NCBI RefSeq assembly: GCF_022760175.1
Contig: NZ_CP094326.1
Location: forward strand, 1,410,804 to 1,474,803
DNA: 64,000 nt
Direction: 5' to 3'
DNA from: Zhouia spongiae
GTDB taxonomy: Bacteria > Bacteroidota > Bacteroidia > Flavobacteriales > Flavobacteriaceae
Position 1 is the stretch's first letter. Each line of letters begins with the position of its first letter. The translations under genes and the position numbers were made by a program. Positions 24,846 through 33,519 of the stretch are shown here, in pieces. The notes beneath the pieces were generated by a model, which was given only the letters and a program-made list of their open reading frames with translations, searched no databases and had not been told where the DNA came from.

Positions 24846-25586
24846 TTGAAAAAAATCGTTCGTAAAATATTGAATTCCCGCTCAGACAATGACGGGAATT
24901 TTTTTTTGGTGCTTAAAAACATGCTGGGTTTTAAGCCTCATAATATAGAGTTCTATAAGTATGCTTTTGTGCATCGTTCGATGAATAAAAAGGATAAAGA
25001 AGGGAATCCTATAAGTTATGAGCGCCTTGAGTTTTTGGGTGATTCGATGTTAAGCGCTGTCATTTCAGATTATTTGTTCAAGGAAGTTCCGGAAGGAGAT
25101 GAGGGATATCTGACCAAAATGCGGTCTAAGGTAGTAAGCAGGGAGCACTTAAATGAATTGGGTCGGGATTTAGGACTGATCAAGTATGTAAAAAGTAATA
25201 TTCCGGAAGAGCATTACGGTGAGAACATCCACGGGAATGTCTTTGAGGCTTTGGTTGGTGCGATCTTTTTAGATAAGGGTTACCGCTATTGCGAACGGTT
25301 TATCCGTAAAAGGGTTATTCGTCCTTATGTTGATATCGAAAAGCTCGAAGGCAAGATCATCAGTTATAAGAGCCTGTTGATAGAGTGGTGTCAGAAAGAA
25401 AAGAAATCATTCAATTTCGATACCTATGAAGACGAAGGGAATGAAGCCATAAAACATTTTGCGGTAAAGCTTTATATCGACAAAAAAATAGTGGCAAAAG
25501 CCAGGGCAACATCAAAGAAGAAAGCTGAAGAAAGAGCAGCGAAAAGAGCTTATTTTGCACTGCAACATAAGATCAGTGGGAAATAA
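24846..25586 (+). CDS. rnc: Ribonuclease III
   Basis: The 246-residue protein has the RNase III signature YERLEFLGDSMLS (near 58-70), the second acidic site GNVFEALVGAIFLDKG (near 129-144) and a C-terminal double-stranded-RNA-binding domain ending ARATSKKKAEERAAKRAYF. The start is a TTG at 24846; the next ATG (24921) would remove the conserved NSRSDNDGNFF stretch. It is 14 nt from fabF. A terminator-like hairpin with nine T falls within its codons 10-20, so expression is probably attenuated or self-controlled by cleavage. Confidence 0.93.
   Translation: MKKIVRKILNSRSDNDGNFFLVLKNMLGFKPHNIEFYKYAFVHRSMNKKDKEGNPISYERLEFLGDSMLSAVISDYLFKEVPEGDEGYLTKMRSKVVSREHLNELGRDLGLIKYVKSNIPEEHYGENIHGNVFEALVGAIFLDKGYRYCERFIRKRVIRPYVDIEKLEGKIISYKSLLIEWCQKEKKSFNFDTYEDEGNEAIKHFAVKLYIDKKIVAKARATSKKKAEERAAKRAYFALQHKISGK
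24873..24907 (+). terminator. Terminator-like hairpin inside the start of rnc
   Basis: AATTCCCG (24873-24880) pairs perfectly with CGGGAATT (24893-24900) around a 12-nt loop and is followed by an uninterrupted run of nine T (24899-24907). By shape it is an intrinsic terminator for fabF, yet it is translated as part of RNase III. Confidence 0.7.
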
Positions 25587-25688
25587 CAAAAACTACAACG
25601 ATTTCGTAAAATCCGTGACTGTAAACAGTGCTGTAAAAGTTGTTTAGTCTGCCGTAGAATCATATCTTTACAATTCGGTGAAATTGCT

Positions 25689-26168
25689 ATGGCTGTACAT
25701 AAACTTTTAGATGATTTATACGAACATAGTTATTCTTTAATAGCCATCCATAGTCCTTTAAAGGATTACAGACTGGCTTATTTCCTGAATCATCAATTGT
25801 CTTTAAAGCTCAAAAGAACCAAAGACGATTTCAGCTATATAGAGAATACATCCTTTAGTACTTTTCACTATAATGATGACACCACCGATACGGCTTGGCA
25901 CTTAATAACAAATATCTCTAAAAATGTTGTAAACGAAACAAGAGATACAGATTTGTTTGGAATAAAATCAACAACCGTCTTGCATTATTTGGTGCCCGAG
26001 TATAAAAAGGTGGATTATTTTTTAAAAATAGATAATGGAGATTTTTTCTATCAGCTAAATGCGGTGTTAAAAATAATTAATGAAATGACACATGTGGTTA
26101 CTGCATATACTGTAGATCCAAACCAACTAAAATCGAAAAATAACTTAATTTTCTTGAGTAATGCCTAA
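25689..26168 (+). CDS. IPExxxVDY family protein
   Basis: This 159-residue protein contains VPEYKKVDYFLKI at about residues 107-119, the signature (IPExxxVDYFL) that names a family restricted to Bacteroidota and usually found beside pyk. No enzyme motif, signal peptide or membrane segment is visible. Its stop overlaps the pyk ATG by 8 nt, so translation is coupled. The function is unknown; the constant link to pyruvate kinase suggests a role near glycolysis or its regulation. Confidence 0.82.
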   Translation: MAVHKLLDDLYEHSYSLIAIHSPLKDYRLAYFLNHQLSLKLKRTKDDFSYIENTSFSTFHYNDDTTDTAWHLITNISKNVVNETRDTDLFGIKSTTVLHYLVPEYKKVDYFLKIDNGDFFYQLNAVLKIINEMTHVVTAYTVDPNQLKSKNNLIFLSNA

Positions 26169-27606
26169 CAGGAAAAAAACGAAAATTGTTGCTACCCTAG
26201 GGCCTGCAACCAGTAAAAAAGAGATCATCAAGGATATGATCGAAGCAGGAGTTAATGTGTTCAGGATTAACTTCTCCCACGCCGATTATGAAGATGTAAA
26301 AGAACGCATCCGGATCATACGTTCATTAAACGAAGAATACGGATATAATACGGCTATATTAGCCGATCTGCAAGGTCCGAAATTGCGTGTCGGTGTAATG
26401 AAAGAGGATGTTGTTGTTGAAAAAGGGGACGAGATCACCTTTGTTACCGGGAAACCTTTTGAAGGAACCAAGGAGCGTGTATATATGAACTATGCTGCTT
26501 TTCCGAAAGATGTTAAAGCAGGCGAAAGGATATTGTTAGATGACGGAAAGCTTATTTTTGAAGTGGTGGCAACCGATAAAAAAGCCGAAGTAAAAGCAAA
26601 AGTAGTTCAGGGAGGGCCGTTAAAGTCCAAAAAGGGAGTAAACCTTCCGAATACGAATGTTTCGCTGCCGGCGCTTACGGAAAAAGATGTGAAAGATGCC
26701 CTTTTTGCAATCGGTGAGCAGGTAGACTGGATTGCTCTTTCTTTTGTGCGTCACAGCCAGGATCTGATGGAATTACAGGATTTGATTAAAGAACATTCTG
26801 AGCATAAAATTCCGATTATCGCTAAAATTGAAAAACCGGAAGGAGTTGAAAATATAGATAAGATCGTTGCTTATTGCGATGGACTCATGGTAGCGCGTGG
26901 CGATCTGGGTGTTGAAATTCCTGCCCAGGAAGTTCCCTTAATTCAGAAGCAGCTGGTATTACGGGCTAAGAAGGCAAGAATACCGGTGATTATTGCTACA
27001 CAGATGATGGAAAGCATGATAACAAGCCTTACACCCACCAGGGCCGAGGTTAACGACGTTGCCAACTCCGTAATGGATGGTGCAGATGCTGTGATGCTTT
27101 CGGGTGAGACTTCAGTCGGACAGTTCCCTGTACAGGTAATTGAAAGGATGTCAAGTATTATCAATAGTGTAGAACATTCTACCCTGATTAAGGTGCCTCA
27201 AGAACCACCACATATCAGAACCAAGAGGTATATAACCAAGTCAGTGTGTTACCATGCTGCTATTATGGCAAATGAGATTAATGCCAGGGTAATATCCACG
27301 TTGACGAATAGCGGGTATACTGCTTTTCAGATTTCTGCATGGAGACCAAGCGCACATATTCTTGTATTTACCTCTAACAAACGTATCTTAAATCAATTAA
27401 GTTTGTTGTGGGGTGTACAGGCATTTTACTACGACAGGTATGTAAGTACAGATGAAACGATAGAAGATGTGAATAAAATAGCCTGTAAAGGAGGGTTCCT
27501 CGATGTGGGGGATATGATGATCAGTCTGGCTGCCATGCCTATTAAGGAAAAGGGAATGGTAAATACCCTAAGAGTTACAGAAGTGGAAAAATGCAGCTTT
27601 GAGTAA
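26161..27606 (+). CDS. pyk: Pyruvate kinase
   Basis: The 481-residue enzyme opens with KTKIVATLGPATS and contains VFRINFSHADYED, the active-site IIAKIEKPEGVENI (Lys near 223), the metal-binding LMVARGDLGVEIP, and PVIIATQMMESM with PTRAEVNDVANSVMDGADAVMLSGET. It makes ATP and pyruvate from phosphoenolpyruvate in the last step of glycolysis. The C-terminal regulatory domain is complete. It closes the acpP-fabF-rnc-IPExxxVDY-pyk cluster and is followed by a bidirectional terminator. Confidence 0.97.
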   Translation: MPNRKKTKIVATLGPATSKKEIIKDMIEAGVNVFRINFSHADYEDVKERIRIIRSLNEEYGYNTAILADLQGPKLRVGVMKEDVVVEKGDEITFVTGKPFEGTKERVYMNYAAFPKDVKAGERILLDDGKLIFEVVATDKKAEVKAKVVQGGPLKSKKGVNLPNTNVSLPALTEKDVKDALFAIGEQVDWIALSFVRHSQDLMELQDLIKEHSEHKIPIIAKIEKPEGVENIDKIVAYCDGLMVARGDLGVEIPAQEVPLIQKQLVLRAKKARIPVIIATQMMESMITSLTPTRAEVNDVANSVMDGADAVMLSGETSVGQFPVQVIERMSSIINSVEHSTLIKVPQEPPHIRTKRYITKSVCYHAAIMANEINARVISTLTNSGYTAFQISAWRPSAHILVFTSNKRILNQLSLLWGVQAFYYDRYVSTDETIEDVNKIACKGGFLDVGDMMISLAAMPIKEKGMVNTLRVTEVEKCSFE

Positions 27607-27636
27607 TAAGATTAAAGAGAAAAGCATCAGAACGTC

Positions 27637-27679
27637 AAATGGCCGGTATTCAAAAATTGAATACCGGCCATTTACTTTT
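27637..27679. terminator. Bidirectional terminator between pyk and metE
   Basis: A 16-bp perfect stem (AAATGGCCGGTATTCA at 27637-27652 and its complement at 27658-27673) with loop AAAAT lies between the convergent genes. T-rich DNA follows on the plus strand (TACTTTTTT). Confidence 0.88.
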
Positions 27680-27705
27680 TTACGGAAAATGGTTATCTTC
27701 TATTA

Positions 27706-30021
27706 TTATGCCTCTACTTTATGTTTCTTTCGAATACTTTTTGCTGCATTCACCATACGCTCCAAGGCAATTTTGGTTTCTTCCCATTTACGGGTCTTTA
27801 AGCCGCAATCGGGATTTACCCAGATCTGTCGTGCTGAGAGTAAGTTGACAGCTTTGTGCAGAAGTGTTTCCATTTCGTTTTCGGAAGGAACCCTGGGGGA
27901 ATGAATATCGTACACCCCGGGCCCTATTTCATTCGGATATTTGAATTCGCTAAAAACTTCCAGCAGCTCCATCTGCGAACGCGATGTTTCTATGGTAATA
28001 ACATCGGCATCCATGGCGGCTATACTTTCTATGATTTCATTGAACTCGGAATAGCACATATGCGTATGTATCTGTGTTTCGTCTTGTACAACGGCAGCAC
28101 TTAGTTTAAAGGCGTTTACTGCCCAATCCAAATATACTTTCCAGTCTCTTTTTCGCAAAGGGAGTCCTTCCCTTAATGCGGGTTCATCGATCTGAATGAT
28201 TTTAATGCCTGCTTTCTCAAGGTCTGCAACTTCGTCACGGATGGCCAGCGCAATTTGCTCTGTGGTGGTTTTACGTGGCTGATCGTCACGAACAAACGAC
28301 CATTGCAATATGGTAACCGGACCGGTAAGCATTCCTTTCACGATTTTATCTGTTAACGATTGTGCGTAAGACGTCCATTTAACAGTCATAGCGGCTTTTC
28401 TGCTTACATCGCCGAATATAATCGGAGGCTTTACACCTCTCGACCCGTAACTCTGTACCCATCCGAACCGGGTAAAGGCCACGCCGTGTAATTGCTCACC
28501 AAAATATTCCACCATATCATTACGTTCAAATTCACCATGAACCAATACGTCGAGGCCTATCGCTTCCTGCCAGCGAATGGCTTCAATGATCTCGCTTTCT
28601 AGAGCGGTATGGTAACGGGTTTCAGATATTCGTTGTTTTTTGTAATCGAAGCGAAGCTTTCTGACCTCCGGGGTTTGAGGGAAAGAACCGATTGTTGTGG
28701 TCGGGAACAAAGGGAGGTTGAGCAGCGCTTCCTGCTTTAACCGGCGTATACTATACGGATGTTCCCGTTCGGCATCATTGGGAGTACTATCGGAAACACG
28801 TTGCTTAACCTCAGGTCTGTGGATCAGAGAAGACGAACTTCTGTGGGCTATGGCTGCCCGGTTTTCTTCTAATTCAGGTAGATAACTTGCTTTTGTTGCG
28901 CTGTCCGAAAGCAAGGCTAATGTTTTTACTTCTTTTACTTTTTGCCTGGCAAATGCCAACCAGTTTTTAATCGTAACGGGTAATGTATCTTCATCATTTT
29001 CACTATCCAGATCAAAAGGGACGTGTAATAGCGAGCAGGACGGAGCAATAACGATTCTGTCTTCACCGAGAACATTTATGGCTTTTTCAATGAGCTGTAG
29101 CGAAGCATCAAAGTGATTCTTCCAGATGTTGCGACCGTCTACAATTCCCAGTGACAGTTTTTTTCCGGAAGGAAGAATATCGAGAACGGAGTCTAATTGT
29201 TCCGGGGCTCTAACCAGATCTATATGTAAGGTTTTTACCGGCAGTTGTATTGCTGTTTCCAGGTTGTCTTCAAGTGCCCCAAAGTAGGATGTTACTATGA
29301 TGTTTGCTTCCGGAAATACTTCGGCTATTTTTTTGTACGCATAATGAAAGGCTTCTTTCTCTTTTTCGGTCAGGTCCAACGCCAGGAACGGTTCGTCAAA
29401 CTGAATATCCGTAGCACCGATATTCTTCAGGACAGATAGAATATTCAGGTAAACAGGCAGGAGTCTGGAGATGAGTTCGATGCGGTGAAATCCTGTTTCC
29501 TTTTCTTTGCCGAGCAACAAGTAGGAAACAGGGCCGATAAGAACCGGTTTGGTTTGTATGCCCTTCTCTAAAGCTTCTGTATATTCGTCGATGACCTTGG
29601 ACGAGAACAAGTGAAACTCCTGATCTTTGGAGAATTCAGGCACTATGTAGTGGTAATTGGTGTCGAACCATTTGGTCATTTCCATGGCAATAATATCATG
29701 CCCGTTCTGCTGGAAACCCCTAGCCATTGCAAAGTACAGATCGGTTTTTGAGACACGATTGTCCAATAAGGGCTGATAGCGTTTCGGAATGGCGCCGACA
29801 GTAAGCGACATGTCCAGCACCTGGTCGTAAAAAGAAAAATCGTTTGAAGGGATCCAGTCGATTCCGGCTTCCTGCTGAACCTTCCAATTTGATCTTTTGA
29901 CTTCTGAACCGACCTCAAAGAGTTCTTTTTCTGTAATCTTGCCTGCCCAATAAGCTTCACAGGCCTTTTTCAATTCCCTTTGGGCACCAATACGCGGGTA
30001 GCCCAGAATTTGTGTAATCAT
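27706..30021 (-). CDS. metE: Cobalamin-independent methionine synthase
   Basis: The 771-residue enzyme begins MITQILGYPRIGAQRELKKA, as MetE does, and has two related barrels. The zinc ligands are visible: His and Cys in IHTHMCYSEF (near 640) and Cys in WVNPDCGLKTR (near 727). It transfers a methyl group from methyltetrahydrofolate-polyglutamate to homocysteine. The frame reaches 30054, but ATG 30021 starts the conserved protein. Its leader carries a cobalamin riboswitch, so it should be off when B12 lets MetH work. Confidence 0.96.
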   Translation of the reverse strand: MITQILGYPRIGAQRELKKACEAYWAGKITEKELFEVGSEVKRSNWKVQQEAGIDWIPSNDFSFYDQVLDMSLTVGAIPKRYQPLLDNRVSKTDLYFAMARGFQQNGHDIIAMEMTKWFDTNYHYIVPEFSKDQEFHLFSSKVIDEYTEALEKGIQTKPVLIGPVSYLLLGKEKETGFHRIELISRLLPVYLNILSVLKNIGATDIQFDEPFLALDLTEKEKEAFHYAYKKIAEVFPEANIIVTSYFGALEDNLETAIQLPVKTLHIDLVRAPEQLDSVLDILPSGKKLSLGIVDGRNIWKNHFDASLQLIEKAINVLGEDRIVIAPSCSLLHVPFDLDSENDEDTLPVTIKNWLAFARQKVKEVKTLALLSDSATKASYLPELEENRAAIAHRSSSSLIHRPEVKQRVSDSTPNDAEREHPYSIRRLKQEALLNLPLFPTTTIGSFPQTPEVRKLRFDYKKQRISETRYHTALESEIIEAIRWQEAIGLDVLVHGEFERNDMVEYFGEQLHGVAFTRFGWVQSYGSRGVKPPIIFGDVSRKAAMTVKWTSYAQSLTDKIVKGMLTGPVTILQWSFVRDDQPRKTTTEQIALAIRDEVADLEKAGIKIIQIDEPALREGLPLRKRDWKVYLDWAVNAFKLSAAVVQDETQIHTHMCYSEFNEIIESIAAMDADVITIETSRSQMELLEVFSEFKYPNEIGPGVYDIHSPRVPSENEMETLLHKAVNLLSARQIWVNPDCGLKTRKWEETKIALERMVNAAKSIRKKHKVEA

Positions 30022-30225
30022 ACGTTTGTAGTTTAAAAAATGATACATAAACATTTAAAAAACTTTACACTACGGGATGCTTTTTTGTTAATGCCGATCT
30101 AAAGAAGCCGTTATAGATAGATACCAATAGCCGGGGTATCCCCAAAGGGCACCTTAAACAGATAGTGGTAAAATATCAATATTCGATCCTTGCTTTAAAT
30201 CGCGAAAGCAAAATCATTATGACAT

Positions 30226-30548
30226 AAGGCAGGTCTCCTGGCTTGTAACGTTTTTATCTTCCTTCCCATCGTTTTTGGTCGGACAGTGGATGATAGGCTT
30301 GTAAACACTACACACTCAAAGTTGCTTTTTAATCTATTTTCAGCCTCTTATCGTTATTTCCTCCTCATTACGCTATGGCGTAAATCGTCAAAAATGCCTC
30401 GATAGACATAAAATATCTTTAAAAATCAATCTTTTCTGGAAGTGTCAACAAACCCAAGTGATAAAACCTTTAATGTTACTTACAGTTGCGCGTCAGCTTG
30501 TGATTTACACACAATTCCCTATTAATCAACTTTACGTCGAACCTCAAT
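30226..30548 (-). promoter_or_regulatory. Cobalamin riboswitch in the metE leader
   Basis: On the minus strand the 5' half carries the core AGGGAATTGTGTGTAAATC, then GCTGACGCGCAACTGTAA (about 30478-30524). The 3' half carries CCACTG (30284-30289), GGGAAGG and the B12 box AGCCAGGAGACCTGCC (30228-30243), all known cobalamin riboswitch elements in the right order. About 190 nt separate ACTGTAA from CCACTG, far longer than usual, and include the hairpin TTACGC/GCGTAA at 30368-30383. It lies about 200 nt before metE and should repress it when cobalamin is bound. Confidence 0.85.
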
Positions 30549-30573
30549 CAAATTGACAAGTACTGCAAAATTT

Positions 30574-30611
30574 CTGTTGTAAAAATAAAGCAAATTTTAT
30601 TCTTACAACAG
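30574..30611. repeat. 38-bp imperfect palindrome
   Basis: CTGTTGTAAAAATAAA (30574-30589) and TTTATTCTTACAACAG (30596-30611) can pair with one mismatch around GCAAAT. It lies between the metE riboswitch and the LRR lipoprotein gene, both on the minus strand. It may end the LRR transcript or be a small mobile palindrome. Confidence 0.5.
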
Positions 30612-30681
30612 CAGAATAGTTTTAAACTTATGACAAAGGTGTGATATAGAAGACTATTTCTTTTTCAGTTTGGCAAAAGCC

Positions 30682-30706
30682 CTCACAGGTTTTTAAAACC
30701 TGTGAG
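30682..30706. repeat. 25-bp palindrome of a type common in Bacteroidota
   Basis: CTCACAGGTTTT (30682-30693) and AAAACCTGTGAG (30695-30706) form a perfect 12-bp stem with one loop base. Sequences of this kind recur in intergenic DNA of Bacteroidota. It lies 36 nt beyond the LRR gene stop and is followed on the minus strand by GGGCTTTTG, so it could act as a weak terminator. Confidence 0.65.
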
Positions 30707-30742
30707 ATCTGAAAAACAGTTGTTTAGTATGGAGATGATTGC

Positions 30743-31654
30743 CTAATTACAATCAGTGTTTAAATTCTGATAGTCGGATTTGTGTACCGTAGGGATGTCC
30801 TGGCCATCGTTTATCTGAACACACAGCAGATCCGAATTGTCTCTTATCCTTAGGTCGATCAACGCACTAAGTCCGCTTACATCAAGCTGAGACAGTGAGT
30901 TCTCCGAAATGTACAGGGATTTCAGATTCGCATGTTGACCTAAATTGAGCTCGGCTAGCCGATTGTTTGTAAGGGTAACAACCTCTAGTTGTTTGTTGTT
31001 AGTAAGGTCAATGGATGAGGTGATTTGGTTATTCCTTGCGAATAGTGTTTTCAGGTTTACAGCCTTTTCTGTATTGAGGCTTTTCAGGTCGTTAGTTTCA
31101 ATATAGAGCGTTTCTAAAGATTCACTGTCAAGATCGATAGTTTCCAGAAAGTTAAATGATGCGCTAAGGGTTTTTAATTGTTTAGCATCTGCAATACCGG
31201 TAATAGAAGTTAGGATATTCGCGTCGACATTTAACATCTTTAATTTGGTGTTATTGCTGATATCTATATTTTCGATTCGATTTCCTGCAAGATATATTGA
31301 ATCAAGAGCCTTGTTTGCACTCAGGTCAATCTGGCTCAGGCTATTCATCACGGCCTCAAGTTTTGTTAAGTTGATGAAACCTTCTATTCCGGTGAGGTCT
31401 TCTATTTCATCACCAGCATGCTGAGAGCTGATATCGAGCGAAGTTACCTTTTCGGCATCTGTTCTTAACATTTTCCGGTTGATCTCCTGATCGGAGTCTA
31501 TACCCAGGCTGATCAGTTTCGATTCAAAATTTGCATCCGGAATGTCGATATAGATACTGTTTGCCGGATTTTCATTAGCGTCGTCGCTACTACAAGAAAT
31601 AAAAAGGCCGAGAGTAAGGGTATATGCCAGGTATTTTATGTTTGTGTATGTCAT
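30743..31654 (-). CDS. Leucine-rich-repeat lipoprotein
   Basis: The 303-residue protein starts with a lipoprotein signal (TLGLFISCSSDD, Cys near residue 21). After IPDANFESKLISLGIDSD, a segment typical of flavobacterial LRR proteins, it consists of about nine short leucine-rich units (LxxLDISxNxxL, for example LKMLNVDANILTSI and LKSLYISENSLSQL). The start is ATG 31654; the TTG two codons earlier is less likely. It should sit on the cell surface or in the periplasm as a binding protein. The partner is unknown. Confidence 0.82.
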   Translation of the reverse strand: MTYTNIKYLAYTLTLGLFISCSSDDANENPANSIYIDIPDANFESKLISLGIDSDQEINRKMLRTDAEKVTSLDISSQHAGDEIEDLTGIEGFINLTKLEAVMNSLSQIDLSANKALDSIYLAGNRIENIDISNNTKLKMLNVDANILTSITGIADAKQLKTLSASFNFLETIDLDSESLETLYIETNDLKSLNTEKAVNLKTLFARNNQITSSIDLTNNKQLEVVTLTNNRLAELNLGQHANLKSLYISENSLSQLDVSGLSALIDLRIRDNSDLLCVQINDGQDIPTVHKSDYQNLNTDCN

Positions 31655-31717
31655 GGTCAATAATTTAAATGTTATTTAAGCGTAATTTTTGGTTTATAAT
31701 TGTTTTGAATATTTTTC

Positions 31718-32215
31718 TTAATAGCTATTACTGTATAGTTTGAATAAGGTACCGGTATTGGCGGTTTCTTCTAGTTGGTAAAAGTAATCCAATTGCCATT
31801 TTTGAGTTTTTTCGGCCTGTTTGTTTCCGGGGATATCCCAGGCAGGGTAAACCCTGAATCCCCTTTTGCCTTCCTTCTCTCGGGCAGAGACGATCCCTTT
31901 ATCTATCAGGGCTGACTTCGGGAAAACAAATTGTCCGAAGGCATCTTCTTTTCTGATATTAATAACGAGATAGTCGAAGGTGTCGTGTTCGCAGAACGGT
32001 GTTGTAATGCCGTCCTTATCGCGTTTCCAGCATGTAACGAACTGTCCTGTTTTTTTCGGGGTGATCCTGGCTGTTCTGCTTATAATCCTGGATCCGTTTA
32101 ATTCAAATTCGCAGGCATGATATTCTTTACCTTCACTACCTGGTTTCAGTGCTTCGATCTTCAGATGGCATGGCTCGTATAGATGTGTTTGTATGAAGTT
32201 CAGTAGGTCTTCCAT
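31718..32215 (-). CDS. MepB family protein
   Basis: The 165-residue soluble protein carries the MepB pattern: EGKEYHACEFELNG near 30, ARITPKKTGQFVTCWKRD near 50-67, FDYLVINI near 80 and FPKSALIDKGIV near 97. MepB is known as the third gene of the mepRAB multidrug cluster of Staphylococcus aureus, but its biochemical role is unclear. No MepA or MepR partner is adjacent here. No signal peptide is seen. Confidence 0.8.
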   Translation of the reverse strand: MEDLLNFIQTHLYEPCHLKIEALKPGSEGKEYHACEFELNGSRIISRTARITPKKTGQFVTCWKRDKDGITTPFCEHDTFDYLVINIRKEDAFGQFVFPKSALIDKGIVSAREKEGKRGFRVYPAWDIPGNKQAEKTQKWQLDYFYQLEETANTGTLFKLYSNSY

Positions 32216-32254
32216 TTTCTTTCTGCTGTGATTGTAACTAAGAATAACGCAGTA

Positions 32255-32674
32255 TTAGTTCAGTAACTGAATGGCAAAGCCGGCAACGGCAATAAAGAGG
32301 CACAAGGGTGAAAAGAGCTTTGTGTCCATTTTTCCAAAAGGGGTTTGTTTTATCTTTTTAAAGAAGCCTACATATTTAAACTCCCCGACAGCACGGAGCA
32401 AAAAGATGGACGGGATGATCCAGCCACCGTAATTGAAAATCCAGTCCGGAAGGCTGGCTTTAAGTACCCCGGCACCGATCAGGTAAAAAACGCCAAAAGC
32501 TATCAGTCCCGTACCTACAATGGCACTATCTGCTTTTTTCGGGTTTAAGACCCTTTTCCCGTTTTCGTCGGTGGGCAGGGCTACAGCCAGTCCGAAATTA
32601 CCTCCAATAACCCAGTTGTAATGAACAAGGCCGAGTGCTATAAAAATAATGCTCAGGAATAAAGGTAAAATCAT
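32255..32674 (-). CDS. Small integral membrane protein (DUF3995-like)
   Basis: The 139-residue protein has four hydrophobic helices: residues about 3-24 (LPLFLSIIFIALGLVHYNWV), 55-78, 85-100 and 118-138. The opening helix with LVHYNWVIGG followed by ALPTDENGKRVL fits the DUF3995 family. ATG 32674 places the first helix at the N-terminus; the frame is open to a TTG at 32704. Function is unknown. It is 39 nt upstream of mepB on the same strand. Confidence 0.7.
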   Translation of the reverse strand: MILPLFLSIIFIALGLVHYNWVIGGNFGLAVALPTDENGKRVLNPKKADSAIVGTGLIAFGVFYLIGAGVLKASLPDWIFNYGGWIIPSIFLLRAVGEFKYVGFFKKIKQTPFGKMDTKLFSPLCLFIAVAGFAIQLLN

Positions 32675-32820
32675 AGATTGACGAATTACAACTGGTTGCC
32701 GCAAAGGCTTTTTAATACTACTTTTTTTTGATACTCCAAAAATAAAAAGATGTAAGATATTTCGTTGTCGGTTTTAGAAATAATTAACAAGCTGAAAGCA
32801 GAAAAAAATAGCTGTATTTC

Positions 32821-33399
32821 TTATTCTGCCGGAGTAGTTTGTTCTATAAGACCTAAAATAAACTCTACCCTTTCGTTCACAGGCATTTTTGGGATTTCAA
32901 TAATTGCATATCCATAATTTTTATAGGTCTCGGTCATTTTTTCAAATGTCAGAACAGCTTCATTCCAATCCTGTTTTCTTTCGTTGTCTTTTTCGTAGAT
33001 ATCGCGCCATGGGGGGAAAATAAATACATTTTTATGATATCGCCACTTTTTTGCATAAGATTCCATTTGTTCGCTTATTTCAGAGCCAATGAGTTTTGCA
33101 TAACAAACAGCATCTAAAAAACCCCGGTCAAAAAAGACCGGTTTTTCCTTGTTTTCCGTTCTCCCTGTCTGTTCAAAGCTTTTTACCGAACGTTCAAACA
33201 TCAGATCTTTGTATAGTTCCTTGTTTTTCCATGGCAGGGCATTTCCGTTATTTTGGTTTTGTTCCCTTATCAGTTCACGGGCAATTTCGGGAATAACCTT
33301 ATAGTTTCTGTTTTCTAATTCTTTTAGAACGGTAGTTTTTCCAACACCGGGACCGCCTGTTATTACGAAAAAATTGTTATTTATTTTAATCTTTGTCAT
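32821..33399 (-). CDS. P-loop ATPase/kinase (AAA_28-like)
   Basis: The 192-residue protein has Walker A ITGGPGVGKTTVL (13-25) and a Walker-B/lid-like KPVFFDRGFLDAVCYA (near 86-101), the arrangement of small nucleoside- or nicotinamide-riboside-kinase-like NTPases (AAA_28 domain). KVIPEIARELIREQ (near 35-48) is also typical. The substrate is unknown. It is separated from the neighbours by about 120 nt on each side and is probably a single-gene unit. Confidence 0.75.
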   Translation of the reverse strand: MTKIKINNNFFVITGGPGVGKTTVLKELENRNYKVIPEIARELIREQNQNNGNALPWKNKELYKDLMFERSVKSFEQTGRTENKEKPVFFDRGFLDAVCYAKLIGSEISEQMESYAKKWRYHKNVFIFPPWRDIYEKDNERKQDWNEAVLTFEKMTETYKNYGYAIIEIPKMPVNERVEFILGLIEQTTPAE

Positions 33400-33519
33400 T
33401 GCCAGTCAGAATTCTGTTTATACAGTTCATTATTTTCGCTGCTATCGTTTTATCCTATAGCCTTCAGGGAAGGGGAAGCGGCTGAAATCGAAGCTGTTAT
33501 ACCCGTCCATTGGGATTTA

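Noticed and set aside
27599..27904. A 101-residue plus-strand frame starting at the pyk end
   Set aside because: It crosses the pyk terminator hairpin and then runs antisense to metE.
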